Positions 8,426 through 16,985 of a stretch of DNA of 64,000 nucleotides are shown here, one piece after another. The notes under the pieces were generated by a model. It worked only from the letters and a program-made list of their open reading frames with translations, made no database searches and was not told the DNA's origin. The translations under genes and the position numbers were made by a program. Origin of the DNA: RGIG6353 sp045653035. Lineage in GTDB: Bacteria > Bacillota > Clostridia > Oscillospirales > SIG627. The stretch covers positions 62,001 to 126,000 of the forward strand of contig JAZOLO010000021.1 in assembly GCA_045653035.1 (NCBI GenBank), in the 5' to 3' direction. Within the stretch, counting starts at the first letter, position 1, and every line of letters starts with the position of its first letter.

Positions 8426-9850
8426 CTAATAGAGCTTGGCAAGACCTCCCTCGGCAGTTTCTCGGTATATTTTGGACATATCCTTTCCAGTCTCATACAT
8501 TGTCTGAATTACAAGGTCAAACGATATCTTTCTCGTATCGCTGAGAAAGTTTGCAAGATTTACCGCCTGTATGCTTCTCATAGCCCCTACGGCATTGCGT
8601 TCTATACATGGAATTTGCACAAGTCCTCGAATAGGGTCGCAGGTAAGACCAAGATGATGCTCCATTGCAACCTCGGCGGCATATTCTATCTGCTCAATAT
8701 CCATATCGAAAAGCTCCGCAAGCGCCGCCGCCCCCATAGAGCAGGCTGAGCCTATTTCCGCCTGACATCCACATTCAGCTCCTGAGATGGAAGCATTTGT
8801 CTTTATAAGATTGCCGAAAAGTGCGGCTGTTGCAAGGGCACGGCATATTTCTCTATCTGAAAATCCGCGCTTTTCCTGCTGATAGCGTAAAACGGCAGGC
8901 AAAACACCCGATGCACCGCACGTCGGCGCCGTTACCACAACGCCCCCCGATGCATTCTCCTCGCTTACCGCGTAAGCAAAGGAGCACACCATTCTGTTTT
9001 CTCTTGTCTCGGAGGTCTCGTCCATGTGCTTTCGCTCTTTTAAAGTCTTTGCTTTTCTCATCACCTCAAGACCGCCCGGCAAAACTCCCTCGGCAGAAAG
9101 TCCTCTGTCGATACTATCCTTCATCGTATTCCAGACAGATAAAAGAAAAGACCATATTTCCTTTCCTTCTACATCCTCTATGTAGTCGGGAATCCTCTTT
9201 TTCGTTTCTTTGAGATACGCCATTATTTCTCCGAAGGTGGAGTGAGGGTATATCACTTTTTCGGGGGACTCTTCTTCTCCCTCTATCTCGATAGCGCCTC
9301 CGCCCGTACTGTAAATTCGCTTCATGCCAAGCTCTTTTTCTCCAAGATAGGCATAGAAATCCATAGTATTGGGGTGCTTTATATCGGTGTTCATATAGTC
9401 GAGAACTATTTCGCTCTTTTTATCTCCAAACGCTTTTTTAAGGGCTGTTTCGGTGCCGTGACCGTAGCCTGTTTTTGCTAGAGAGCCGTATAGGACAACC
9501 CTGAAGAAATCGGCTTCGGAGTACATGGACATAACAAGTGATGCAGCACGTGAGGGTGCTATGGTGTGAGAGCTAGAGGGACCGGGGCCTATGCGATAAA
9601 GCTCTCGGATACTTGACATTCCACGTTTTTTCCCTTCAACAAATACGTGTTTTCTCCCTGCAACAAGCTCGTCGAGAGGTATCTTAAATATTCCCGAAAG
9701 AGTGACACACGCCTCAAGACTGGGACGCGAAAGACCGCACTCCCACTTTGATACCGCCCTGTCGCTTACTCCAACGAGAGTGCCAAGCTCCTTTTGACTG
9801 AGCTTCGCCTCACGGCGAAGCTTTATTAGCTTATCTGCAAAACTGTTCAT
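8426..9850 (-). CDS. XRE-type HTH domain fused to single-chain L-serine dehydratase
   Basis: A 474-aa two-part protein. Residues 5-65 are an XRE/Cro helix-turn-helix (LRREAKLSQKELGTLVG, then VSDRAVSKWECGLSRPSLE). From residue 78 it reads as a complete [4Fe-4S] L-serine ammonia-lyase, which turns L-serine into pyruvate and ammonia. The beta domain opens with YRIGPGPSSSHTIAPSRAA. The alpha domain holds TAPTCGASGVLPAVLRY and GAECGCQAEIGSACSMGAAA with the cluster cysteines. The reading frame is continuous. An internal ATG at 9617-9619 (codon 78), with AAGGG 11 bases upstream, might also yield the bare enzyme. The gene is divergent from the lipoprotein-recG unit. Autoregulation by a serine-responsive enzyme is my inference. 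Confidence 0.9.
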   Translation of the reverse strand: MNSFADKLIKLRREAKLSQKELGTLVGVSDRAVSKWECGLSRPSLEACVTLSGIFKIPLDELVAGRKHVFVEGKKRGMSSIRELYRIGPGPSSSHTIAPSRAASLVMSMYSEADFFRVVLYGSLAKTGYGHGTETALKKAFGDKKSEIVLDYMNTDIKHPNTMDFYAYLGEKELGMKRIYSTGGGAIEIEGEEESPEKVIYPHSTFGEIMAYLKETKKRIPDYIEDVEGKEIWSFLLSVWNTMKDSIDRGLSAEGVLPGGLEVMRKAKTLKERKHMDETSETRENRMVCSFAYAVSEENASGGVVVTAPTCGASGVLPAVLRYQQEKRGFSDREICRALATAALFGNLIKTNASISGAECGCQAEIGSACSMGAAALAELFDMDIEQIEYAAEVAMEHHLGLTCDPIRGLVQIPCIERNAVGAMRSIQAVNLANFLSDTRKISFDLVIQTMYETGKDMSKIYRETAEGGLAKLY

Positions 9851-9879
9851 AGTTATTCCCCTGTCCTTGTTTTTCTGAA

Positions 9880-9908
9880 ATTGTAACTCTTTTTTCTTGT
9901 ACTTTCAA
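9880..9908 (-). promoter_or_regulatory. Promoter of the XRE-serine dehydratase gene
   Basis: Minus strand TTGAAA (9903-9908), 17 bp, TACAAT (9880-9885), 30 bp before the ATG at 9850. Confidence 0.6.
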
Positions 9909-9928
9909 GGCAAAGCGTAAATTTTTAT

Positions 9929-9943
9929 TCAACCACAGGTTGA
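9929..9943. promoter_or_regulatory. Inverted repeat, candidate operator in the divergent region
   Basis: TCAACC-ACA-GGTTGA is a perfect 6-bp-arm dyad lying between the two divergent promoters, 20 bp upstream of the dehydratase -35. It is a natural candidate site for the XRE domain encoded next door. No second copy was noticed. Confidence 0.4.
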
Positions 9944-9979
9944 GTATATCACGAATTTAGCGAAAATACAATATTTATA

Positions 9980-10008
9980 TTGCTTTTTTCAAAATTTTTG
10001 GCTAAAAT
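9980..10008 (+). promoter_or_regulatory. Promoter of the lipoprotein-recG unit
   Basis: TTGCTT (9980-9985), 17 bp, TAAAAT (10003-10008), followed by TAAGGAG as the SD of the gene at 10038. Confidence 0.6.
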
Positions 10009-10037
10009 AGATTTAAAGAAAAATAAGGAGTCAAGAC

Positions 10038-10571
10038 ATGAAAAAACTTTTCGTTACAATTTTTTTGATACTATCAATCTTCCTCGTTTCCTGCGGTGAA
10101 AATGAAGAAAAAACAGAGAAGCTTCAGGAAAGCTCAATAAATATGTCAACAACCGAAACGGCGGTTATGGGTCTTTTAGACGATACAATCCTCTATTCGG
10201 AGAATAGCGACAATAAGCTTGACCGTGACTATTTTGAATATTATTTCGGAAACGGCGACCTTCTCAACGGCATCACAGATTATTTCTTCTACACCTCGGC
10301 TACCACCTCTGTTTCAGAGGCAGGAGCATTCAAGGTAAAGGACAGCGACACAGCAAAGGCTCTCCTTGATACCTTTGATACAAGACGTGATAACCTCAAG
10401 GCTATTTACGAAAACTATTCTCCCGAGGACGTTGGCGTTGCAGAAAAAATGATAAAAGGACAAAACGGCGACGTGGTTTATTTCGCCATGACTAAAAACG
10501 AAGATAATCTGAAGACTATAAAAGATATTTTCAGCGGTGTTCTACACCTTGACGTTATAGACGAAAAATGA
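10038..10571 (+). CDS. DUF4358-like lipoprotein
   Basis: A 177-aa exported lipoprotein. A lysine-led hydrophobic signal (MKKLFVTIFLILSIFLVSC) ends in the lipobox LVSC, so Cys19 should be lipidated and anchored to the outer face of the membrane. The mature part is acidic. It carries YFEYYFG, a feature in which the TTSVSEAGAFKV segment and a later long helix (AKALLDTFDTRRDNLKAIYENY) resemble clostridial DUF4358 proteins. Function unknown. TAAGGAG precedes the ATG. The stop overlaps the recG start (ATGA), so the two are translationally coupled, which is a curious pairing of an envelope protein with a helicase. Confidence 0.75.
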   Translation: MKKLFVTIFLILSIFLVSCGENEEKTEKLQESSINMSTTETAVMGLLDDTILYSENSDNKLDRDYFEYYFGNGDLLNGITDYFFYTSATTSVSEAGAFKVKDSDTAKALLDTFDTRRDNLKAIYENYSPEDVGVAEKMIKGQNGDVVYFAMTKNEDNLKTIKDIFSGVLHLDVIDEK

Positions 10572-12595
10572 CAGATATAAAAAACACACCCGTGTCAAGT
10601 TTGTCGGGTGTTGGTCCAAAGACAGCAGAAGCACTTGAAAAGGCAGGTATTTACACCTGCCTTGACCTTCTTCGTCTTTACCCCAGAGCCTACGAGGACA
10701 GAACACCGAGATACATGGTGGAGGATGCTCCCCTCGACTCAAAAGGTGCCTTTATAATGCGTGTTGTAACCTCTCCAAGTGTGGGATATACTCCTACGGG
10801 AAAGCGGATAGTACGCTTTTCGGCAAGGCAGAGAGAAGGCTCTCCAACTGTACATATAGCATTTTTCAATCAGCCTTATCTCGTCAACACCTTTCACAAG
10901 GGGGAGGACTACCGCTTTTACGGAAAGCTTGTAAAAAGCCCCTCGGGCTATTATATGTTTTCACCCTCCTACGAAAGCGTTGATGCTCTTGAAAGAGATA
11001 CGGTTCCCATATACTCACCTGTAGGAAGCCTTTCATCGGGAAAGTTAGCAAAGCTTATTGCAAAGCTTCTTTCAACTCTTTCCCCTTATGACATAGAAGA
11101 AACGCTACCCGAAAGTGTCATGCGTGAAGCAATGCTTATGCCCCTTGGCAAGGCACTTTTCGAGATACATCTCTCTACCGATAAGAGACTGGTGGAGATG
11201 GCAAAGAAAAGGCTTATTTTCGAGGAGCTTTTCGACTTCGCCCTTGCCTCAGAAAAGCTGAAAAGACGCGAGGATACCGAGATAGTTCCCCCTTTTGAAA
11301 TGGTGGATATGACACCCTTTTGGAGAGCTCTCGGCTTCACTCCCACCTTGGCACAGAAAAAAGCAATTTTTGAAATAGAAAATGACCTCACAAAAAAAGA
11401 AGAAAAGCACCGTGCCATGAGGCGTCTTTTACAGGGAGACGTTGGTTCGGGAAAGACGGCTGTTGCGGCGGCGGCGTGCTTCATCGCCTTGAAAAACGGC
11501 ATGAAAGCTTATATCATGGCACCTACCGAAATACTTGCGGTACAGCACCACGAAACCCTGTCAGCCCTCTTTGAAAAGCTAGGATTTAAGGTGCTTCTTC
11601 TCACAGGCTCTACCACGGCAAGAGCAAGACGCGAGATAAGAGAAAGACTCGTTTCAAACGAACCTCTTGTTCTCGTAGGAACACACGCCCTTTTTGAAGA
11701 AGAAACAGTTCCCGAAAAGCTTGGGCTTGTAATTACCGACGAACAGCACCGCTTCGGTGTAAGACAGAGAGAAAAGCTTCTATCGAAGGCGGAGATTAAA
11801 AATAATCTTGCTATGTCTGCAACGCCTATTCCGAGAACTCTTGCCATGTTCCTTTACGCAGGACTTGACGTATCTGTTCTCGATGAGCTTCCGCCGGGAA
11901 GACAAGAGATATCATCCCTCCTCATTCCTCCCTCCAAAAAGGAGAGAATGTACGGCTTCATAGAAAAGGAGCTTGATATGGGGCATCAAGCGTATATTAT
12001 TTGCCCTCTTGTTGAGGAAAGCGAGGACGAGGCTCTTGAAAACGAGTTTTCGGGCGGGAAAACATCAACACTGTTATCTGCAACGTCCCTTGAAAAAGAG
12101 CTTGAAAAGAGGTTTGCCCCCCACAGGGTAGCCCTCCTCCACGGAAAGATGAAGCCCAGTGTTAAAAACGAGGTCATGGCAGACTTCGCACGTGGTGACG
12201 TAAAGGTGCTTGTTTCCACAACAGTAGTCGAGGTGGGGGTAAACGTCCCCAACGCCACAATAATGGTAATAGAAAATGCCGACCGCTTCGGTCTAGCACA
12301 GCTCCATCAGCTGAGAGGACGAATAGGCAGAGGCAGTGCCAAGTCATGGTGCATCTTCATAACGGCAACAAAAAGCCGTGAGGCACTGTCACGGCTTGAG
12401 TTTATAACAAAATGCTCCGACGGCTTCAAAATTGCAGAGTACGACCTTGAAGAAAGAGGACCCGGTGACTTCTTTGGGTCCCGACAGCACGGCGAGCTTG
12501 CACTTCCAGTTACAGCAGAGCTGAGTGATACGGGGCTTCTTAAGCTTGCTCTTGACTGTGCAAACAAGTATTTTGAAGAAACTTCAAGATTATAA
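10568..12595 (+). CDS. recG: ATP-dependent DNA helicase RecG
   Basis: A 675-aa branched-DNA helicase that regresses stalled forks and processes recombination intermediates. The N-terminal wedge/OB domain starts with SLSGVGPKTAEALEKAGI and LLRLYPRAYEDR. The motor has Walker A LLQGDVGSGKTAVAAAA near residue 300, motif Ia MAPTEILAVQH, the DEQHRFGVRQRE motif II box (the RecG DEQH), and MSATPIPRTLAM (motif III). Motif VI is QLRGRIGRGSAKSWC. Length and motif order match the family. It overlaps the lipoprotein gene by 4 bases and lies directly upstream of the dnaA leader. Confidence 0.97.
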   Translation: MTDIKNTPVSSLSGVGPKTAEALEKAGIYTCLDLLRLYPRAYEDRTPRYMVEDAPLDSKGAFIMRVVTSPSVGYTPTGKRIVRFSARQREGSPTVHIAFFNQPYLVNTFHKGEDYRFYGKLVKSPSGYYMFSPSYESVDALERDTVPIYSPVGSLSSGKLAKLIAKLLSTLSPYDIEETLPESVMREAMLMPLGKALFEIHLSTDKRLVEMAKKRLIFEELFDFALASEKLKRREDTEIVPPFEMVDMTPFWRALGFTPTLAQKKAIFEIENDLTKKEEKHRAMRRLLQGDVGSGKTAVAAAACFIALKNGMKAYIMAPTEILAVQHHETLSALFEKLGFKVLLLTGSTTARARREIRERLVSNEPLVLVGTHALFEEETVPEKLGLVITDEQHRFGVRQREKLLSKAEIKNNLAMSATPIPRTLAMFLYAGLDVSVLDELPPGRQEISSLLIPPSKKERMYGFIEKELDMGHQAYIICPLVEESEDEALENEFSGGKTSTLLSATSLEKELEKRFAPHRVALLHGKMKPSVKNEVMADFARGDVKVLVSTTVVEVGVNVPNATIMVIENADRFGLAQLHQLRGRIGRGSAKSWCIFITATKSREALSRLEFITKCSDGFKIAEYDLEERGPGDFFGSRQHGELALPVTAELSDTGLLKLALDCANKYFEETSRL

Positions 12596-12604
12596 TTATA
12601 TTTA

Positions 12605-12645
12605 TTCAAAAGGGAGTGCTTTTTATTAAAAAGTCGCCTTCGGCA
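12605..12645. repeat. Truncated copy of the composite palindromic repeat
   Basis: AAAGGGAGTGCTTTTT...AAAAAG matches the 5' arm and loop of the palindromes at 24.0 and 33.2 kb, then diverges into GTCGCCTTCGGC. It sits just after the recG stop. No bridge or locus-specific stem is present here. Confidence 0.5.
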
Positions 12646-12759
12646 ATTGATTATAAAGTTCGCTAACGCTCACAAGTTTTATAGGTAACTTTATTTTTTA
12701 CACGCAATTGCGATGCAATTTTCTGTGTAATAAAAAAAGCCACAAAATGTGAAAAACGC
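12646..12759 (+). other. AT-rich recG-dnaA gap with a stem-loop
   Basis: The segment contains the dyad GCAATTG (12704-12710) / GCAATT (12715-12720) within flanking ACAC/GTGT, and a TGTGAAAAA (12749-12757) that is a one-mismatch DnaA-box-like site just before the dnaA -35. No coding potential was seen. Confidence 0.35.
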
Positions 12760-12788
12760 TTGAAAAAAATATGCTTTTATGTTATAAT
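12760..12788 (+). promoter_or_regulatory. dnaA promoter
   Basis: TTGAAA (12760-12765), 17 bp, TATAAT (12783-12788). Transcription would begin near 12795, which excludes the in-frame ATG at 12793 and supports the start at 12841. Confidence 0.8.
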
Positions 12789-12840
12789 CTGAATGGATTA
12801 TTATTTATATAATATGAAGAAAATTTTGAAAGGTAAAAAA

Positions 12841-14229
12841 ATGGATTCGTTTAAAGAAATTTGGGCATGTGTTCTTTCAAAGATAGCGGAAAGCGGTGAA
12901 TTTTCAGAGCCTACCTACAATCTTTGGTTCCGCGATACAGAGCTTATAGAGTTTACAAACAACTTTGTTACAATAAACGTGAAAACTCAGCTTCGACGCG
13001 ATATCATATCATCAAGATATCTCGAAGTGTTCAAAAAATATCTTGCCGAGGTTATCGGCTTTGAGGTTGATATAAATCTTGAGGTAATTGACGACACACC
13101 TGCCTTTGATAAAGTTAATATTATAGATAACACTGCCTCCTATTACGATGACACCGTTCAAAACGAGGGTATAAAGGGTAACGTCGGTGAAGGCGGAGAG
13201 ATACACATGAAGTACAATCCTGAGTATACCTTTGAAAATTTTATCGTAGGAAATACGAATAAATTTGCTCATGCGGCATGCCGAGCGATTGCTGCTGATA
13301 AAGACCACTTTTACAATCCTCTCTTTATCTACGGTGACTCGGGACTTGGCAAGACCCATCTTCTTTATGCAATTACAAACGAAGTAATAAAAAGACGCAA
13401 GGATTCAAATGTGGTTTACGTCAGAGGTGAGGATTTTGCAAACGAGCTTATAAAATCTCTTTCCAAAAAGCTTCCCATGCAGTATTTCCGTGACAGATTC
13501 AGAACTGCCGACGTGCTGCTGGTTGACGATATTCAGTTTATTGCAGGTAAGCCCTCAACACAGGAGGAATTTTTCCATACGTTCAACGCACTTTATGAGG
13601 ATAAAAAGCAGATAATTCTTGCTTCCGACCGTCCTCCTAAGGAAATGTCAACCCTTGAGGACAGACTCAGAACACGCTTTGAACAGGGACTTATAGTTGA
13701 TGTTCAGCCTCCGGACTATGAACTCAGACTTGCTATTCTCAAAAACAAGGCACAAAATTTAAATCTCAATATTTCTGATAATATTCTTATTTTCCTTGCC
13801 GACAATATCAAGAGCAATATCCGTCAGCTTGAAGGTGCAATAAAGCGTCTTCGTGCCACCTCTCTCCTTACAGAAAAGGAACTGAATATTGAAACGGTAA
13901 AGGAAACTCTCCAAGATCTCTTTTCTTCTGCCGTACCCGTTGGAATTACCATTGAATCGGTATTTGAAAACGTTTCAAAGAAATACAGTATTCCGATTGA
14001 CGAAATAAAGGGCAAAAAAAGAACAAAAGAGCTTTCAAATGCCCGTCATATAACCATATACATACTTCGTACAATTACAAATATGTCACTTACAGATATC
14101 GGCAGATATTTTGGAATGCATCACACATCTGTTTTATCCGCATGCTCTAGGATTGCAGAGGATATAAAAATCGACCCTGCTCTTGAGCACGATATAAATT
14201 CCATTATCCGTGACATTACAGGTCAGTAA
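12841..14229 (+). CDS. dnaA: Chromosomal replication initiator DnaA
   Basis: A 462-aa AAA+ initiator that binds DnaA boxes and melts oriC. Domain I is residues 1-85 (FKEIWACVLSKIAESGEFSEPTYNLWF), then a variable acidic domain II. Domain III has NPEYTFENFIVGNTNKFAHAA, Walker A YGDSGLGKTHLL (near 175) and Walker B VLLVDDIQFIAGK. Domain IV has the DNA-binding signature ISNARHITIYILRTITNMSL-like run and GRYFGMHHTSVLSACSRI near the C-terminus. The ATG at 12841 is chosen because GAAAGG precedes it and the promoter maps just upstream. It heads the dnaA-dnaN-recF-remB-gyrB-gyrA block, and the dnaA-dnaN gap holds DnaA boxes. Confidence 0.98.
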   Translation: MDSFKEIWACVLSKIAESGEFSEPTYNLWFRDTELIEFTNNFVTINVKTQLRRDIISSRYLEVFKKYLAEVIGFEVDINLEVIDDTPAFDKVNIIDNTASYYDDTVQNEGIKGNVGEGGEIHMKYNPEYTFENFIVGNTNKFAHAACRAIAADKDHFYNPLFIYGDSGLGKTHLLYAITNEVIKRRKDSNVVYVRGEDFANELIKSLSKKLPMQYFRDRFRTADVLLVDDIQFIAGKPSTQEEFFHTFNALYEDKKQIILASDRPPKEMSTLEDRLRTRFEQGLIVDVQPPDYELRLAILKNKAQNLNLNISDNILIFLADNIKSNIRQLEGAIKRLRATSLLTEKELNIETVKETLQDLFSSAVPVGITIESVFENVSKKYSIPIDEIKGKKRTKELSNARHITIYILRTITNMSLTDIGRYFGMHHTSVLSACSRIAEDIKIDPALEHDINSIIRDITGQ

Positions 14230-14514
14230 TTCTGTTGAAAAGCTGTGGAATAAAAAAAGTTTTCCACATTGAAAAAACGGACGTAAAAAGCTGTCGAAAT
14301 TTGTCTCCACACCTCGTAAACGTTTTTTCCACAATGGAAAATTCTGTATTTTCTAGACAGTAAAAGGTATTTTTAATTTTTCCACATTTTCCACCTACAC
14401 TACTACGACTGCTTTTATATATTTATAATATATTGGACTTAACTTGGACTTGAAAAAACGAAAAGTAAAAGTATGTCAGAAAAAACTAAGTTCACAAAAT
14501 TTAAGGAGAATAAA
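14230..14514. other. oriC: Candidate oriC (dnaA-dnaN intergenic region)
   Basis: The 285-bp gap holds several boxes of the form TTTTCCACA: 14260-14268, 14325-14333 and 14378-14386 on plus, TTTTCCACC at 14387-14395, and an inverted TGTGGAATA at 14244-14252. The last two boxes run straight into ACCTACACTACTACGACTG (14393-14411), which reads as CTA-type triplets. An AT tract follows (14413-14434). Boxes, then a DnaA-trio, then a duplex-unwinding element is the basal unwinding system arrangement described for Bacillus subtilis. Boxes here prefer TTTT over the classical TTAT. Confidence 0.8.
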
Positions 14515-15636
14515 ATGAAACTAAAAGCTGATAAAAAGGTTCTTCTCGATGCAGTTATTCCCACTCTCGGTGCTCTTTCTTCAAAGGCACTTATACCTGC
14601 CCTTGAATGTATATATTTTAAGGCAGAAAACGGAATTCTTACCGTTACGGGCTATGACCTTGCAAAGGGTGTTAAAACAGAAACCTCCGTTATGGTAGAG
14701 GAGGAAGGAGAGCTTCTTTTAAATGCTCAGAAATTCAGCTCTATTATAAGAGCGCTTCCCGACGGAATGGTTGAAATATCGGTTGATAAGGATTTGAAGG
14801 TAACTATAATTTCAGGAAGAATAAAGTTTGAAATTATAGGTATTTCTACCGAGGGATATCCCTCTATTCCCGAGCTCTCAGGCGACAGAAAGTTTGAAAT
14901 ACCAAAGGGAATACTCAAAAAGCTTTGTCAACAGCTTCTTTTCTCCGTTTCTCTTGACGATAAAAGACCTGTTCTTGCAGGTGTGAATTTTGAAATTGAC
15001 GGAGGTAAGCTTACTGCTGTCAGCTGTGACGGCTTCAGACTTTCTATAAGATACGAAAAGGTAGTATCCGAAGAAATCATGAAGTTTATTGTCCCCGGTA
15101 AAACACTTCAGGAGCTTATAAAGCTTCTTGACGACAGCGATGACGTAATCTACGCCGAGCTTACAACAAAGCACATTATTCTTCATTTCGACAATCTCTA
15201 TTTCTTCTCAAGACTCATTGAGGGCGACTATATTGACTACATGAGAACAATTCCCAAGGACTCCGAAACAGAGGTTCGTGTAAAGCTTGACGATATTATA
15301 AGAAGCCTTGAAAGAGCAGGACTTATAATTGATGAAAGAGTAAAGAGTCCTGTTAAAATTGAGGTTGTACCCGATGGGCTTATTCTTTCCTGCGACAGTG
15401 CCAACGGAAAGGTAAGAGACGAAATCAAGGCAGAGGTAAAGGGAAATCCTCTTGAAATAGGATTTAACAATAAATACCTCATTGATTCTCTCAGAGCAGC
15501 GACAATAAGCTCCGACGAGGAGGTTGTAATGAAGCTTCGTTCTCCTCTTGTGGGAATGAGCATTACCTCAACAGAGCATGACGAATATTTCTATCTTGTT
15601 CTTCCTGTAAGACTTAAAGAAGAAAATGAAAATTAA
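14515..15636 (+). CDS. dnaN: DNA polymerase III beta subunit (sliding clamp)
   Basis: A 373-aa clamp protein that forms the dimeric ring tethering Pol III and other partners to DNA. The sequence starts MKLKADKKVLLDAVIPTLGAL, has the three repeated clamp domains with GYDLAKGVKTE and VSCDGFRLSIRYEK, and ends with the typical YFYLVLPVRL. The ATG at 14515 has TTAAGGAG close by; an upstream in-frame ATG at 14473 lacks an SD and would add 14 residues. The stop overlaps the recF start, so the two genes are coupled. Confidence 0.97.
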   Translation: MKLKADKKVLLDAVIPTLGALSSKALIPALECIYFKAENGILTVTGYDLAKGVKTETSVMVEEEGELLLNAQKFSSIIRALPDGMVEISVDKDLKVTIISGRIKFEIIGISTEGYPSIPELSGDRKFEIPKGILKKLCQQLLFSVSLDDKRPVLAGVNFEIDGGKLTAVSCDGFRLSIRYEKVVSEEIMKFIVPGKTLQELIKLLDDSDDVIYAELTTKHIILHFDNLYFFSRLIEGDYIDYMRTIPKDSETEVRVKLDDIIRSLERAGLIIDERVKSPVKIEVVPDGLILSCDSANGKVRDEIKAEVKGNPLEIGFNNKYLIDSLRAATISSDEEVVMKLRSPLVGMSITSTEHDEYFYLVLPVRLKEENEN

Positions 15637-16705
15637 CGAGCTGAAGGTTGAAAATTTCAGAAATATAGAAAACGAAACCGTCACCTTTTCGCCTGACACC
15701 AATCTTATATGGGGAAGTAATGCCGAAGGAAAGACCAATATAATTGAGGCTATTTACTATTTTGCAAACTCAAAGAGCTTCAGAACGGCCACTGACCGTG
15801 ACCTTATAAAATTCGGTGAAAACGAGGCGAAGCTCACCGCAATTTTTGAAGAGAGCGGAAGAACCTGCAGATACGATATAAAAATAAGCAAAAACGAAAA
15901 GCGTGTATTTTACTACAACGGAATAAAAATATCTAAAATGAGCGACTTTTTTGGAAATTTCCGTGCAGTTCTTTTTGTTCCCGAGCATCTTAAGACCGTA
16001 AAAAACGGACCTGGAGAGCGGCGTTCCTTTATAGACGGAGCAATCTGTCAGCTAAAAAAAAGCTATATATCAGACCTATATAGATTTTCAAAGCTTGCCT
16101 CTGAAAAAAATGCGGTTTTGAGGGAGTATGTCGATAATCCTCAAAATAATGCCCTTCTTGACGTTTACGATGAGTCTCTTATTCCTATTATGGCAAAGAT
16201 ATCAAAAACGCGCCGTGAATACTTAAAAGAGCTTTTTTCGAGAGCTGAAAAGCATCTCTTTGATATGTCGGGAGATAAAATGAGCTATGAATTTAAAATT
16301 TCGGGTGTTTCGTCGGAGGAAAACGAAGAAGATTTTTTTAGACGTGTAGTGACAGATGCAAGAAAAAAGGATATTTTATATAAATCTATGACGGTTGGCT
16401 CTCAAAGAGACGATTTTGAAATAAAGCTCTCGGGTGTACCCCTCAGGCAGTACGGCTCTCAGGGTCAGCAGAGGTCGGCGGTAATAGCACTAAAGCTTGC
16501 CGAGGGAGAAATTGCCGAGGAGACAAAAAAATCGTCACCCATATATCTTTTTGACGATATTCTCTCTGAGCTTGATATGAAAAGGCGTGAATATATCTTA
16601 AAAAGGCTTGATAATAAGCAGGTTATTATTACGTCCTGCCTTGGTTCAGAGGAAGGAATATATTCTGGCAAGAAAATCTTTGTAGAAAATGGAAAATACA
16701 CCTGA
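15626..16705 (+). CDS. recF: DNA replication and repair protein RecF
   Basis: A 359-aa SMC-like ABC ATPase that helps load RecA at gaps. It has the N-terminal ELKVENFRNIENETVTF, Walker A IWGSNAEGKTNIIEAIYYF (near residue 30), the signature-type SQGQQRSAVIALKLAEGE near 275, and Walker B PIYLFDDILSELDMKRRE. Length is normal. The gene overlaps dnaN by 11 bases at its start and remB by 17 bases at its end, so dnaN-recF-remB-gyrB is one tightly coupled unit. Confidence 0.97.
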   Translation: MKINELKVENFRNIENETVTFSPDTNLIWGSNAEGKTNIIEAIYYFANSKSFRTATDRDLIKFGENEAKLTAIFEESGRTCRYDIKISKNEKRVFYYNGIKISKMSDFFGNFRAVLFVPEHLKTVKNGPGERRSFIDGAICQLKKSYISDLYRFSKLASEKNAVLREYVDNPQNNALLDVYDESLIPIMAKISKTRREYLKELFSRAEKHLFDMSGDKMSYEFKISGVSSEENEEDFFRRVVTDARKKDILYKSMTVGSQRDDFEIKLSGVPLRQYGSQGQQRSAVIALKLAEGEIAEETKKSSPIYLFDDILSELDMKRREYILKRLDNKQVIITSCLGSEEGIYSGKKIFVENGKYT

Positions 16706-16985
16706 AAAGGAAAAAGCTGTGGCAATATTTTTACACGTAGGACACTCAAACAGTGTTAAAGCACGGGATATTGTGGGAATTTTCGATATGGATACCTCAA
16801 CCGTTTCCCGTGTCACAAAAAACTTTCTTTCTGCCTCCCAAAAAAGAGGAGAGGTTGAAAATACAACAACAGAAATACCAAAATCTTTTATACTTACCTG
16901 TAAAAGAAAAGAAAGGAAGCCTAAAACTGTAATATCTCAGCTTGCGGTAGCAACTCTTGCAGAAAGGCTTAAAAGGAAAATATAG
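16689..16985 (+). CDS. remB: RemB-like (DUF370) small protein
   Basis: A 98-aa protein at the position that B. subtilis remB (yaaB) occupies between recF and gyrB. The motif FLHVGHSNSVKARDIVGIFDMDT matches the DUF370/RemA-RemB fold, in which the paralogue RemA is a DNA-binding regulator of matrix and osmoprotection genes. The C-terminal third (KSFILTCKRKERKPKTVISQLAV) resembles the longer clostridial forms. It overlaps recF by 17 bases and shares its stop codon's last base with the gyrB GTG. Assignment rests on motif plus synteny; the target genes are unknown. Confidence 0.85.
   Translation: MENTPEKEKAVAIFLHVGHSNSVKARDIVGIFDMDTSTVSRVTKNFLSASQKRGEVENTTTEIPKSFILTCKRKERKPKTVISQLAVATLAERLKRKI

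Noticed and set aside
12793..12840. Extended dnaA N-terminus (start at 12793)
   Set aside because: The promoter -10 ends at 12788, so the RNA would begin about at this ATG; the ATG at 12841 has a proper SD and matches the DnaA start.
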